A stretch of 64,000 nucleotides of DNA, taken from contig NZ_JAOCQD020000001.1 in NCBI RefSeq assembly GCF_025290835.2, positions 186,001 through 250,000 of the forward strand, read 5' to 3'. How positions within the stretch are numbered: position 1 is the stretch's first letter; every line of letters starts with the position of its first letter. The notes under the pieces are model-generated. The model ran no database searches, was not told where the DNA came from, and saw only the letters and a list, made by a program, of their open reading frames with translations. Position numbers and translations under genes: made by a program. Shown piece after piece: positions 41,138-52,293 of the stretch. Origin of the DNA: Aquabacterium sp. OR-4 (GTDB taxonomy: Bacteria; Pseudomonadota; Gammaproteobacteria; Burkholderiales; Burkholderiaceae_C).

Positions 41138-42922
41138 ATGGTTCGATACACCCCCCTGGCCGCCGCATGCCTGAGCGTTGCCACGCTGGTTCTGGCCGGT
41201 TGCGGTGGCAGCGACGGCAGCACGCCGGCACCGCCGCCGACCCAGCGCAGCACCAGCCTGGGCCTGGTGCTGGGCACCGACGACAGCACCACCAGCGGCA
41301 CCTACGCCTGGAAAGGCATCCCCTACGCCAAACCGCCGGTGGGTGCGCTGCGCTGGCGTGCACCCGCCGACGCACAGGCCTGGACGGGGGCCAGAAGCGC
41401 GCAGCAGTTCGGCAATGCCTGCGCGTCGTCGGGGCGGCTTTACGGCCCCGGGCTGAACAACCGCTACGACGCCACCATCGGCACCAGCTACAACAGCACC
41501 GTCGGCTCCGAAGACTGCCTGTACCTCAACGTGTGGCGCCCCGCCACGGCCACCGAGAAGCTGCCGGTGATCGTGTTCGTGCACGGTGGCAGCAACATCA
41601 CCGGCTACACCGCCGACCCGGTGTACGACGGTGCCACGCTGGCCAAGACCGCCAATGCCGTGGTGGTCAGCGTCAACTACCGGCTGGGCGTGCTGGGCTT
41701 CTTGAACGCCGCGCCGCTGAAGACCGGCGATGCGCTGGACGACTCGGGCAACTTCGCGCTGCTCGACATCCACAAGTCACTGCAGTTCATCCAGCGCAAC
41801 ATCGCCCAGTTTGGCGGCGATGCCGGCAACGTCACCCTGATGGGCCAGTCGGCAGGAGCCGTCAACGTGCTGGCGGTGATGACCATGCCGCTGGTCGTGA
41901 ATGCCAGCCCGGCCCTGGTGCACCGGCTGATCCCGATCAGCGGCGGCATCGCCCGCGACGTGGACGTGCCGCCCGCCCTGGCTGCGCAGACCGGCGGCCA
42001 GAACTGGTTCGTGCCGTCGCTCGAAGACCAGTCGGTGTGGGCCACGCGGGCCCAGGCCCTGCTGACCAACCTGCTGGTGTCGGACGGCACCGTGGCCAGC
42101 ACCGCGGCGGCCACCGCCTACATCGCCACCCGCAGCGCCGCCCAGCTGGCCGACTACCTGCGCAGCAAGAGCGCCGACCAGTTGCTGGACACCGTGTTGA
42201 CCAAGCTGGCACCGGCCGGCCAGAGCGGCGCGAACCCGATCCCCGATGGCACGGTGCTGCCGCTCAACCCCACCGCCGAGATCCGGGCCGGCCGCTACCT
42301 GAAGGTGCCGGTGCTGGTGGGCAACACCCGCGACGAGATCAAGCTGTTTCCGGCACTGACCTTTCCGTGGCTCGGGTTGGCCCGCGGCCGCGTGGCCACC
42401 ATGACCGACCCGGTGGTGTTTGCCCGGGCCTTCAGCCATGACCCGAACGCCGCACCCACGATGACCGTGGCCGACTGGATCCCCGAGCAGTTTCTGCCGA
42501 CAACGGCGCCCTACCCGGGCTTCAATGCCACCACCGACTATGTCAACCAGCACTGGTTCATCCCCAACCGCGACAGCTTGATCAGCGCCCTGCAATCGCA
42601 AGCCGGGCAGAAGGTCTGGGCCTACCGCTTCGACTGGGACCGCGAGCCCGCGCCGTTCAACGAGGTCTTCGGCGCCGCCCATGCCTTCGATCTGCCCTTC
42701 ATCTTCGGCAACTTCGGGCCGTCGCTGTACGCCAACTTCGTCAACAGCAACGCCAACAAGCCCGGCCGGCTGGCCCTGTCGGACGCCATGATGCGCAGCA
42801 TCGGCGCCTTTGCGCTCAAGGGCGATCCCAACGATGCCTCGCTGGGCATCACCTGGCCCCAATGGCCATCGACCCTGCTGTTCAATGCCTCGCTGACGGC
42901 CAAGGCGATCACGCTGCAGTGA
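41138..42922 (+). CDS. Type-B carboxylesterase/lipase family lipoprotein
   Basis: A 594-residue carboxylesterase. The signal ends in LVLAGCGG (lipobox), so it is a membrane-anchored exported protein. Family marks are GIPYAKPPVGALRWR, SEDCLYLNVWRPA, FVHGGSN (oxyanion hole), the nucleophile elbow MGQSAGAVNV, the acid in VGNTRDEIKLF and the His in FGAAHAFDLPF. GGAG lies 6 bases before the ATG at 41138. It is divergent from a TonB receptor gene. GC content is slightly lower than neighbours. Substrate unknown. Confidence 0.92.
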   Translation: MVRYTPLAAACLSVATLVLAGCGGSDGSTPAPPPTQRSTSLGLVLGTDDSTTSGTYAWKGIPYAKPPVGALRWRAPADAQAWTGARSAQQFGNACASSGRLYGPGLNNRYDATIGTSYNSTVGSEDCLYLNVWRPATATEKLPVIVFVHGGSNITGYTADPVYDGATLAKTANAVVVSVNYRLGVLGFLNAAPLKTGDALDDSGNFALLDIHKSLQFIQRNIAQFGGDAGNVTLMGQSAGAVNVLAVMTMPLVVNASPALVHRLIPISGGIARDVDVPPALAAQTGGQNWFVPSLEDQSVWATRAQALLTNLLVSDGTVASTAAATAYIATRSAAQLADYLRSKSADQLLDTVLTKLAPAGQSGANPIPDGTVLPLNPTAEIRAGRYLKVPVLVGNTRDEIKLFPALTFPWLGLARGRVATMTDPVVFARAFSHDPNAAPTMTVADWIPEQFLPTTAPYPGFNATTDYVNQHWFIPNRDSLISALQSQAGQKVWAYRFDWDREPAPFNEVFGAAHAFDLPFIFGNFGPSLYANFVNSNANKPGRLALSDAMMRSIGAFALKGDPNDASLGITWPQWPSTLLFNASLTAKAITLQ

Positions 42923-43015
42923 GTGCAGCCAGCTCCGCCGCCGCGTTGCCGCCCAGGCGGCGGCGCGGGCCAGGCTCAGGGCTGGGGTTTGGCGGGCTGG
43001 TGCCCTGAGCGGCGG

Positions 43016-43047
43016 GCAGTCAGGTAGTCGGGCAGTCAGGCAGTCGG
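43016..43047 (+). repeat. Four tandem copies of an 8-base unit
   Basis: GCAGTCAG, GTAGTCGG, GCAGTCAG and GCAGTCGG follow one another without gap in the convergent interval between the carboxylesterase and gyrB stops. A GC-rich hairpin (CGCCGCCG at 42936-42943 with CGGCGGCG at 42958-42965) lies just before; it has no T run. Confidence 0.85.
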
Positions 43048-43083
43048 TTGGCGCGCTGGTGTGTGGCCCAGCCGACAGCCAGC

Positions 43084-45672
<2,589 letters not shown>

Positions 45673-45780
45673 TCAAGGCCGCGGAGCGGCCGCATTCAAC
45701 GGTCTGGCTGGAACCCCCGCCTGGCGGGGGCAGGGGGTGCGCAAACGGATGGGCAGCATGCCCATGAGGTTCTGACTCCG

Positions 45781-46887
45781 TCAGATCCTCATCGGCATCA
45801 CGACGTACTTGAAACCCGGCTGCTCGGGCACGGTGATCAGCGCGCTGCTGTTGCCGTCCTGCAGCTCGACCTTCACCATGTCGGCGCCGATGTTGCCCAG
45901 GGCGTCCATCAGGTACGTGACGTTGAAACCGACCTCGATGGCGTCGCCACCGTAGTCGATCTCGAGCTCTTCCTTGGCCTCTTCCTGCTCGGCATTGCTG
46001 CTGGCAATGCGCAGGGTACCGGGGTCGAAGTTCAGGCGCACGCCCTTGAACTTGTCGCTCGTCAGGATGGCCGCGCGCTGCAGGCTGGCCAGCAGCGGGG
46101 CACGGCCCAGCGTCACGCTGTTGCGGTGGTTCTTGGGCACCACGCGGTTGTAGTCGGGGAACTTGCCCTCGACCAGCTTGGTCACAAACTCGAGCCCCGA
46201 GAACGCGAACTTGGCCTGGTTGGCGGCAAAGCGCATCTCGATCACGGTGTCCTCGTCCTTGAGCAGGCGCTGCAGCTCGAGCACGGTCTTGCGCGGCAGG
46301 ATCACCTCCTGCTTCGGGATCTCGGTCTCGAGCTCGGCCTGGGCCAGGCCCAGGCGGTGGCCGTCGGTGGCCACCAGCGTGAGCGTCTTGCCCTCGGCCA
46401 CGAACAGGATGCCGTTGAGGTAGTAGCGGATGTCGTGCACCGCCATCGCGAAGTGCACCTGGTTGATCAAGGCCTTGAGCACCTTCTGCGGCACGCCGAA
46501 CGCGGGGCCGAAATCGGCCGATTCGTTGACCAGCGGAAAGTCCTCGGCCGGCAGCGTCTGCAGCGTGAAGCGGCTCTTGCCGCCAGTGAGCGTGAGCTTG
46601 CTCTGGGCCGCGCTGAGCGCCACCACCTGGTCGCCAGGCAGCGAGCGCAGGATGTCGATCAGCTTGCGTGCCCCGACGGTGCACGACCACGGCCCCGTAT
46701 CACCGCCCAGCGTGGCGTTGGTGCGCACCTGGATCTCGAGATCGCTGGTGGTGAACTCGATCGCGTCGGCGCTCTTGCGCATCAGCACATTGGCCAGGAT
46801 GGGCAGCGTGTGCCGGCGCTCCACGATGCCGGCCACGGCCTGCAAGGCCTCGAGCAGTTCGTGTTGCGGCGCTTTCAAAACAATCAT
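45781..46887 (-). CDS. dnaN: DNA polymerase III subunit beta (sliding clamp)
   Basis: A 368-residue beta clamp beginning MIVLKAPQHELLEALQAVAG and ending VMPMRI, the standard C-terminus that lines the client-binding pocket. Three similar domains of about 120 residues are visible (for example RHTLPILANVLM and ATDGHRLGLAQAELE). It forms the ring that tethers Pol III. AGAGGA lies before the ATG at 46887, just downstream of a perfect hairpin in the mRNA leader (46901-46917). Confidence 0.97.
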   Translation of the reverse strand: MIVLKAPQHELLEALQAVAGIVERRHTLPILANVLMRKSADAIEFTTSDLEIQVRTNATLGGDTGPWSCTVGARKLIDILRSLPGDQVVALSAAQSKLTLTGGKSRFTLQTLPAEDFPLVNESADFGPAFGVPQKVLKALINQVHFAMAVHDIRYYLNGILFVAEGKTLTLVATDGHRLGLAQAELETEIPKQEVILPRKTVLELQRLLKDEDTVIEMRFAANQAKFAFSGLEFVTKLVEGKFPDYNRVVPKNHRNSVTLGRAPLLASLQRAAILTSDKFKGVRLNFDPGTLRIASSNAEQEEAKEELEIDYGGDAIEVGFNVTYLMDALGNIGADMVKVELQDGNSSALITVPEQPGFKYVVMPMRI

Positions 46888-47169
46888 GTCTTCCTCTTTA
46901 AAGAACTGGTAGTTCTTAGTAGGGGGCCGGGCTGGCTGTGAACAAGGCTATTTTCACCTGACATTTCAACGCTTTACGGCCGGCCGAACCCTGTGGGCGC
47001 GAGGGCTGGAAGCATCGGGTTGGCCAACAACAACTCGATGGCGGCGCAAATCGATGTGGATAACAGCAGGCTTGTTCGAGTCTTGTTCACAGGTTTGTCA
47101 TTTGACGGCAGTGCTACAGCCGGTGTATGCGCCTGGCGGCGCCCACAACGGGGTCGGCGGGGCGGCGGA
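46888..47169. other. dnaA-dnaN gap with DnaA boxes, part of candidate origin
   Basis: This 282-base non-coding gap is AT-richer than its surroundings. It holds a perfect DnaA box (TGTGGATAA, complement of TTATCCACA) at 47055-47063 and two one-off boxes of identical sequence in opposite orientation, TGTGAACAA at 46937-46945 and TTGTTCACA at 47083-47091. The position beside dnaA fits a chromosome origin or a DnaA-binding control region. Confidence 0.65.
46901..46917 (-). promoter_or_regulatory. dnaN: Hairpin in dnaN leader
   Basis: AAGAACT, a 3-base loop and AGTTCTT form a perfect 7-base stem 13 bases upstream of the dnaN ATG. In the mRNA it lies immediately before the free ribosome binding site (AGAGGA). 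It could shape the 5' end after processing or be a protein operator. Confidence 0.5.
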
Positions 47170-48690
47170 TCAGCCCTTGAGCGTCTGCTCCAGCACGTGC
47201 AGCTGCTGGTTCAGCTCGGTGTCCTTGGTGCGGTCGCCGCCGATCTTGCGCACCGCGTGCAGCACCGTGGTGTGGTCGCGGCCACCGAACAGCTCGCCGA
47301 TCTCGGGCAGGCTCTTCTGGGTGAGTTCCTTGGCCAGGTACATGGCAATCTGGCGCGGCTTGGCAATCGAGGCCGGCCGCTTCTTGCTGTACATGTCGGC
47401 GACCTTGATCTTGTAGAAGTCGGCCACCGTCTTCTGGATGTTCTCCACGCTGATCTGGCGGTTCTGGATCGACAGCAGATCCTTCAGCGCCTCGCGTGCG
47501 AGGTTGATGTTGATGTCCTTGTGGCTGAAGCGGCTGTAGGCCAGCACCTTGCGCAGCGCACCTTCGAGCTCGCGCACGTTGGCGCGCACGTTCTTGGCCA
47601 CGAAGAAGGCCACGTCCTCGGGCATCTCGGTGCCTTCGGCCAGCGCCTTGCGGATCAGGATGGCCACGCGCATCTCGAGCTCGGGCGGCTCGATGGCCAC
47701 CGTCAGGCCGGCGTCAAAGCGGCTGGTGAGGCGCTCGTCGATGTCCACCAGCCCCTTGGGGTAGGTGTCGCTGGTCATGATGATGTGGGCGCGCTTGGCC
47801 AGCAGGGCCTCGAAGGCGTTGAAGAACTCCTCCTGCGTGCGGTCCTTGCCGGCAAAGAACTGCACATCGTCGATCAGCAGCAGGTCGAGCGAGTGGTACT
47901 TGGCCTTCAGCTCGTCAAAGGTCTTGCGCTGGTAGTTCTTGACCACGTCGCTGATGAACTGCTCGGCATGCAGGTACAGCACGCGGGCGTCGGGCTTGTC
48001 GCGCAGCAGCGCATTGCCCACGGCGTGGATCAGGTGGGTCTTGCCCAGGCCCACGCCGCCGTAGATGAACAAGGGGTTGTACATCACGCCCGGTGCACCG
48101 GCCACATGCAGTGCGGCGGTGCGGGCCATCTGGTTGGCGCGGCCGGCCACCAGGGTGTCGAAGGTGAGCGCGGTGTTCAGCCGGTGGGCGTTGGCCGCCG
48201 GCGGCAAATGCACGGCCGGGCCGCCGGCGCGCGGTGGCGCCATGCCCGGTCGCTGGCCGGCGCTGGCGCTGGCATGGGTGTCAGGGGCTTCGGCGGGCCC
48301 ATCGGCTCGGCCCTCGCCGCCCGCGGGCACCGGCACCGGCACGCGGGTGGCCGGTGCCAGCGCCTGGCCATTGAGCAGCGCGGCGGCGCGCACCGGCCCG
48401 TTGGCCGGCACGGCCCGGGAGGGTGGCGGCAGATCACGCGCGGCCAGCTGCAGCGACAGGCGCACCGGCGCGCCCGCCAGTTCTCCCAGGATCGACTCGA
48501 TGCGCGACGCGTATTGCGAGCGGATCCAGTCGAGCTTGAATCGGTTGGGGACGCGCACCTGGACCACGATCCCCTCTGCGCCATCGCTCAGTTCAGCGGC
48601 GGGCAGCGGGCGGATCCAGGTGTTGTATTGCTGTTCGGGCAGTTCGGCGGCGAGTCGTTCGCAGCCGCGCTGCCAGAGGTCTGGGCTCAT
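47170..48690 (-). CDS. dnaA: Chromosomal replication initiator protein DnaA
   Basis: A 506-residue DnaA. Domain I covers about 1-85 ([19 protein letters not shown]), domain II is an 80-residue Pro/Ala/Gly-rich linker, domain III is the AAA+ core (Walker [17 protein letters not shown], Walker [13 protein letters not shown], sensor region [15 protein letters not shown]) and domain IV holds the DNA-binding signature ([18 protein letters not shown]). The start is ATG 48690, where a DnaA box variant directly abuts the start codon. It opens the origin and regulates its own gene. It heads the leftward dnaA-dnaN-gyrB block. Confidence 0.97.
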   Translation of the reverse strand: MSPDLWQRGCERLAAELPEQQYNTWIRPLPAAELSDGAEGIVVQVRVPNRFKLDWIRSQYASRIESILGELAGAPVRLSLQLAARDLPPPSRAVPANGPVRAAALLNGQALAPATRVPVPVPAGGEGRADGPAEAPDTHASASAGQRPGMAPPRAGGPAVHLPPAANAHRLNTALTFDTLVAGRANQMARTAALHVAGAPGVMYNPLFIYGGVGLGKTHLIHAVGNALLRDKPDARVLYLHAEQFISDVVKNYQRKTFDELKAKYHSLDLLLIDDVQFFAGKDRTQEEFFNAFEALLAKRAHIIMTSDTYPKGLVDIDERLTSRFDAGLTVAIEPPELEMRVAILIRKALAEGTEMPEDVAFFVAKNVRANVRELEGALRKVLAYSRFSHKDININLAREALKDLLSIQNRQISVENIQKTVADFYKIKVADMYSKKRPASIAKPRQIAMYLAKELTQKSLPEIGELFGGRDHTTVLHAVRKIGGDRTKDTELNQQLHVLEQTLKG

Positions 48691-49146
48691 TGTGGACAAG
48701 TCTTCTCTCGAGCGGCGCGATTGTAGGCCCCTCCGGCCCGCGCAGCCGTGGTTATCCACAGTTCCTTGCAAGGCGTCAATGGCCCGCCCCAGCCGCATGC
48801 TGGCGTGCAAGTGTTTGACGGCAAAGGAGGTTTTTGCTCTAATAGTGGGTTTCCCCAACGTGCAGGGCTCGGTGGGTGATGGGCAAGGCACGCAAAGGCC
48901 TGGCCGGAAGTTGGCGCTTGAATGTGCCGGTGCCGCCAAGGCGCTGGCGCGGTCGGTGCAGCGGGCACGCCGGGCAACAGCCGGGTGGGCACGGGCTTCT
49001 CGGGCCACGCACACGGCAGCCAAACACATCGCCAGTCAGGCAGGGCATGAGCGCACGGGCGCACACCGGTTTGCACCGGTCGTCCCGGTCACTCACCGGG
49101 GCCCGTCCATGCCACCCCCCGCATACCGACTCAAGAGAGATACGCC
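48691..49146. promoter_or_regulatory. dnaA-rpmH divergent region: DnaA boxes and promoters
   Basis: This 456-base stretch without a gene separates dnaA and rpmH. It has a perfect DnaA box TTATCCACA at 48752-48760 and a variant (TGTGGACAA, complement TTGTCCACA) at 48691-48699 touching the dnaA ATG. A possible dnaA -10, TACAAT on the minus strand at 48725-48720, lies between them, so the boxes flank the promoter and could mediate autorepression. Toward rpmH there is a strong sigma-70 promoter at 48815-48843. No gene was found in the roughly 300-base rpmH leader. Confidence 0.7.
48815..48843 (+). promoter_or_regulatory. rpmH: Sigma-70 promoter of the rpmH operon
   Basis: TTGACG at 48815-48820, a 17-base spacer and TCTAAT at 48838-48843 give a near-consensus promoter reading toward rpmH-rnpA-yidD-yidC. 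The predicted leader is about 300 bases long. Confidence 0.75.
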
Positions 49147-49284
49147 ATGAAGCGCACCTACCAGCCGTCCAAGACCCGCCGCGCCCGTACCCACGGTTTC
49201 CTCGTGCGCATGAAGACCCGCGGCGGCCGTGCCGTGATCGCCGCACGCCGCGCCAAGGGCCGCAAGCGTCTGTCGCAGGTCTGA
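49147..49284 (+). CDS. rpmH: 50S ribosomal protein L34
   Basis: A 45-residue, strongly basic protein: it starts [18 protein letters not shown] and ends KGRKRLSQV, the standard L34 sequence. It binds 23S rRNA in the large subunit. AGAGAG precedes the ATG. rnpA follows after 35 bases, the conserved order. Confidence 0.97.
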   Translation: MKRTYQPSKTRRARTHGFLVRMKTRGGRAVIAARRAKGRKRLSQV

Positions 49285-49319
49285 TTCCGGCGCCGGCGTC
49301 GGCAGCCGCAAAGGTCAGC

Positions 49320-49847
49320 ATGGTCGGGCGCATTCTGCGAACGGCCGATTTCGAGCGCGTGCTGGCACTGCCGCCGCGCTCGCGAAGTGCTCACTTCGCC
49401 GCTCACCATCTGCCGGCGGCGCCATCGGCGCCGAAAAAGCCCGTCAAGGCCAGCGTTGCGGACGAGTTGTCCACAGGTGATGCACCCAGTTGCCCACCGC
49501 CTGTGGAAGACTTGCCCCTGGAGCCGCCCGCCGGCTGCTGGCTGGGCATGGTGGTGCCCAAGCGCCATGCGCGCCGGGCGGTGACCCGCACCCTGCTCAA
49601 GCGGCAGATGCGCGCGGTGATGCAGGCCCATGGCCCGGGCCTGCCGCCGGGCCTGTGGGTGCTGCGCCTGAAGGCGCCGTTCGATCGCAGCCAGTTCCAC
49701 AGCGCCGCTTCGGATGCGCTGCGCGTGGCTGCGCGCGCTGAGTTGGCCGTGCTGCTGCAGCGCGCGCTGCAGCCGGCACCCGCCGGACGCCCTGCGCGGC
49801 CTTCGGGGCCGGCGCGCCGTGGCCCGACGCAGCCGGCCGCGGCCTGA
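49320..49847 (+). CDS. rnpA: Ribonuclease P protein component
   Basis: A 175-residue RnpA. It begins MVGRILRTADFERVLALPPR; the RNA-binding signature is in VVPKRHARRAVTRTLLKRQM (the usual RN-R pattern with Ala for Asn). Between residues 20 and 75 there is an insertion rich in Pro/Ala relative to the about 120-residue enterobacterial protein, and the C-terminal 25 residues are a Pro/Arg tail; such long forms are common in this order. It is the protein cofactor for tRNA 5' processing. A DnaA-box-like TTGTCCACA at 49467-49475 falls in the insertion. Confidence 0.92.
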   Translation: MVGRILRTADFERVLALPPRSRSAHFAAHHLPAAPSAPKKPVKASVADELSTGDAPSCPPPVEDLPLEPPAGCWLGMVVPKRHARRAVTRTLLKRQMRAVMQAHGPGLPPGLWVLRLKAPFDRSQFHSAASDALRVAARAELAVLLQRALQPAPAGRPARPSGPARRGPTQPAAA

Positions 49848-49916
49848 GGCTGCGCGCGCCGTGCCGCCCGGGCCTTCCATGCGATCCGTGCTGCCACAGT
49901 GCCGGCCCGCCCTGCC

Positions 49917-50255
49917 ATGAGCCTGTCGGCTGTTCAGCTGCTGCCGCGGCGCCTGTTGATGGCGCTGGTGCATGGCTACCGCTATACGCTCAAGCCCTGG
50001 CTGGGCAACGGCTGCCGCTTCGAGCCCAGCTGCTCGGCCTATGCCTTGCAAGCGCTTGATCGCCACGGTGCCGCGGCGGGTGCCTGGCTGAGCACGCGGC
50101 GCGTGCTGCGCTGCCACCCCTGGTGCGCGGGCGGGCATGATCCGGTGCCTGACGCCGCGCCGCGCCTGTTTCGCCATCTGCTCGCCACCATGCCGGCCGC
50201 CGTCGTGCAGGCACCGGCCAGCGAGCCCGGCCGCGACCCCTCATCCCGTTCGTAG
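49917..50255 (+). CDS. yidD: Membrane protein insertion efficiency factor YidD
   Basis: A 112-residue YidD. The conserved part is YRYTLKPWLGNGCRFEPSCS, SAYALQALDRHGAAAGAWL and RVLRCHPWCAGGHDPVP, with the two Cys-Ser/His-Pro motifs typical of the family. An N-terminal amphipathic segment attaches it to the inner face of the membrane, where it aids YidC-dependent insertion. It sits between rnpA and yidC as usual. The ATG at 49917 is used; one at 49899 would add six residues. Confidence 0.92.
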   Translation: MSLSAVQLLPRRLLMALVHGYRYTLKPWLGNGCRFEPSCSAYALQALDRHGAAAGAWLSTRRVLRCHPWCAGGHDPVPDAAPRLFRHLLATMPAAVVQAPASEPGRDPSSRS

Positions 50256-50272
50256 ACAAGAAGACTCCACCC

Positions 50273-51973
50273 ATGCCCGACATCCGTCGCAACATCCTCT
50301 GGGGTGTGTTCCTCGTCTCGTTGTTCCTGCTGTGGGACGCCTGGAACAAGCACAACGGCCAGACGTCGTTCTTTGATCCGCCTGCGGCACGCGCGCCGGC
50401 GGCCGCTGGATCGGCACCGCAGACGGTGGCCGCCAATGGCCTGCCGGCGTCGGTGGCCGCCGGTGCCGCCGTGCCCGGCGCGGCGGCCAGCGCCGCGGCG
50501 CCGCTGGTCAGCGAGAAGGTCACCATCACCACCGATGTGGTGAAGGCCACGCTCGACGGCAAGGGCGGCGAGCTGGTGCGGCTGGAGCTGCTGAAGTACG
50601 CCGAGAGCGAAGACACCAAGCGCAACGTGGTGCTGATGGACCGCCAGCCGCAGAGCGTGTACCTGGCACAGACCGGGCTGATCGACGCGCAAGCCGGCGT
50701 GGCCCTGCCCAATCACACGACGGTGATGACCCTGGTGCCCGGCGAGCGCGAGCTCAAGGACGGCGCCAAGGAACTGCAGGTGCGCTTCGAGTCGCCCGAG
50801 ATCGGTGGCGTGCAGCTGATCAAGACCTACACCTTCCGCCGCGGCGACTATGCCGTGGCCGTGAAGCACGAGCTGCGCAATGCCGGCGCCGCGCCGGTGC
50901 AGGCCAAGCTCTACCTGCAGCTGGCGCGCGACGGCACGGTGCTGGGCAACACCAATGTGATGGCCGGCCCGGTGTCGTTCACCGGCCCGGCGGTGTACTC
51001 CGAGCAGGGCAAGTTCGAGAAGGTCGAGTTCGCCGCCATCGACAAGGGCAAGGCCGAGTACCACAAGGGCTCGGACAGCGGCTGGGTGGCCATGGTGCAG
51101 CACTACTTCGCCAGCGCCTGGCTGTTCAACGACAAGGGCGCGCGCGAGTTCAAGATCGACACCATCCCGCCCAATGAGGCCACCTTCGGCAAGAGCCTGT
51201 ACCGCGTGGCCATGGTGCTGCCGCTGCCCAGCGCCGCGCCGGGCGCCACCGTGGCCCACCAGGCCACGCTGTTTGCCGGCCCGCAAGAGGAGAAGAAGCT
51301 CGAGGCCCTGGCTCCCGGCCTGGACCTGGTGAAGGACTACGGCTTTCTGACCATGCTGTCCAAGCCGCTGTTCTGGCTGCTCGACAAGCTGCATGGCCTG
51401 ATCGGCAACTGGGGCTGGGCCATCGTGGCGCTGGTGGTGCTGCTGAAGATCGCGTTCTACTGGCTCAACGCCAGCGCCTACCGGTCGATGGCCAAGATGA
51501 AGGCCATCAACCCCAAGGTGATGGAGATGCGCGAGCGGCTGAAGGACAAGCCGCAGCAGATGCAGCAGGAGATGATGCGCATCTACCGCGAGGAGAAGGT
51601 CAACCCCTTCGGCGGCTGCCTGCCGATCTTTGTGCAGATGCCGTTCTTCATCGCGCTGTACTGGGTGCTGCTGTCCACCGTGGAGATGCGCAACGCACCG
51701 TGGATCGGCTGGATCACCGACCTGTCCACCAAGGACCCGTTTTTCATCCTGCCGCTGCTGATGACGCTGTCGACGCTGTTCCAGACCTGGCTGAACCCCA
51801 CGCCGCCCGATCCGGTGCAGGCCAAGATGATGTGGATCATGCCGCTGATCTTCTCGGTGTTCTTCTTCTTCTTCCCGGCCGGCCTGGTGCTGTACTGGCT
51901 GACGAACAACGTGCTGGGCATCGCGCAGCAGTGGTTCATCAACAAGCAGCTGGGGCTGAACACCGGCAAGTAG
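50273..51973 (+). CDS. yidC: Membrane protein insertase YidC
   Basis: A 566-residue YidC of the gram-negative type: N-terminal span (NILWGVFLVSLFLLWDAWNK), an Ala/Pro-rich linker, a large periplasmic domain (about 75-360) and the insertase core with five spans (from about 375). Core marks are YWLNASAYRSMAKMKAINPK, the cytoplasmic coiled hairpin with MQQEMMRIYREEKVNPFGGCLP and FFPAGLVLYWLTNNVLGIAQ. It inserts proteins with or without SecYEG. A strong terminator follows 60 bases downstream. Confidence 0.97.
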   Translation: MPDIRRNILWGVFLVSLFLLWDAWNKHNGQTSFFDPPAARAPAAAGSAPQTVAANGLPASVAAGAAVPGAAASAAAPLVSEKVTITTDVVKATLDGKGGELVRLELLKYAESEDTKRNVVLMDRQPQSVYLAQTGLIDAQAGVALPNHTTVMTLVPGERELKDGAKELQVRFESPEIGGVQLIKTYTFRRGDYAVAVKHELRNAGAAPVQAKLYLQLARDGTVLGNTNVMAGPVSFTGPAVYSEQGKFEKVEFAAIDKGKAEYHKGSDSGWVAMVQHYFASAWLFNDKGAREFKIDTIPPNEATFGKSLYRVAMVLPLPSAAPGATVAHQATLFAGPQEEKKLEALAPGLDLVKDYGFLTMLSKPLFWLLDKLHGLIGNWGWAIVALVVLLKIAFYWLNASAYRSMAKMKAINPKVMEMRERLKDKPQQMQQEMMRIYREEKVNPFGGCLPIFVQMPFFIALYWVLLSTVEMRNAPWIGWITDLSTKDPFFILPLLMTLSTLFQTWLNPTPPDPVQAKMMWIMPLIFSVFFFFFPAGLVLYWLTNNVLGIAQQWFINKQLGLNTGK

Positions 51974-52032
51974 CCGCCGCACGGCCTGTGGCCGTGACTT
52001 AGCGCACGCCGGGGCTGCAGCGCCCCCGCAAA

Positions 52033-52091
52033 CCCGGACTCAAGTCCGGGCCCAGGCCGACCGATGATGCAGATCAGCGGTCGGCCTTTTT
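52033..52091 (+). terminator. Two hairpins, second a rho-independent terminator
   Basis: CCCGGACT-CA-AGTCCGGG (52033-52050) is a perfect 8-base hairpin. It is followed by GGCCGACCG (52055-52063) pairing with CGGTCGGCC (52078-52086) and then TTTTT (52087-52091), a textbook intrinsic terminator. It ends the rpmH-rnpA-yidD-yidC transcript. Confidence 0.92.
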
Positions 52092-52293
52092 CATGGCCCG
52101 GCCGCACCAGTCAATGCGGGGTGCGGCGGCATCGCCCGGTGCCGCCCCGGTGGTGTGAAAACGGTTCATGCATGCGCATGCCCCGGCACCCCGCCCCGCG
52201 CCATCTGCCCCGGGCCTGCGTGGCCGGCGTGCGCCACGCAGGCCGGGTGCGAAGGCCGCGCCGCGGCCAGGCCATCCGCCACAATCCGCGGCC

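Noticed and set aside
42936..42965. Rho-independent terminator after the carboxylesterase gene
   Set aside because: A GC-rich stem is possible, but the loop is long and no T run follows, so it is mentioned only as a hairpin.
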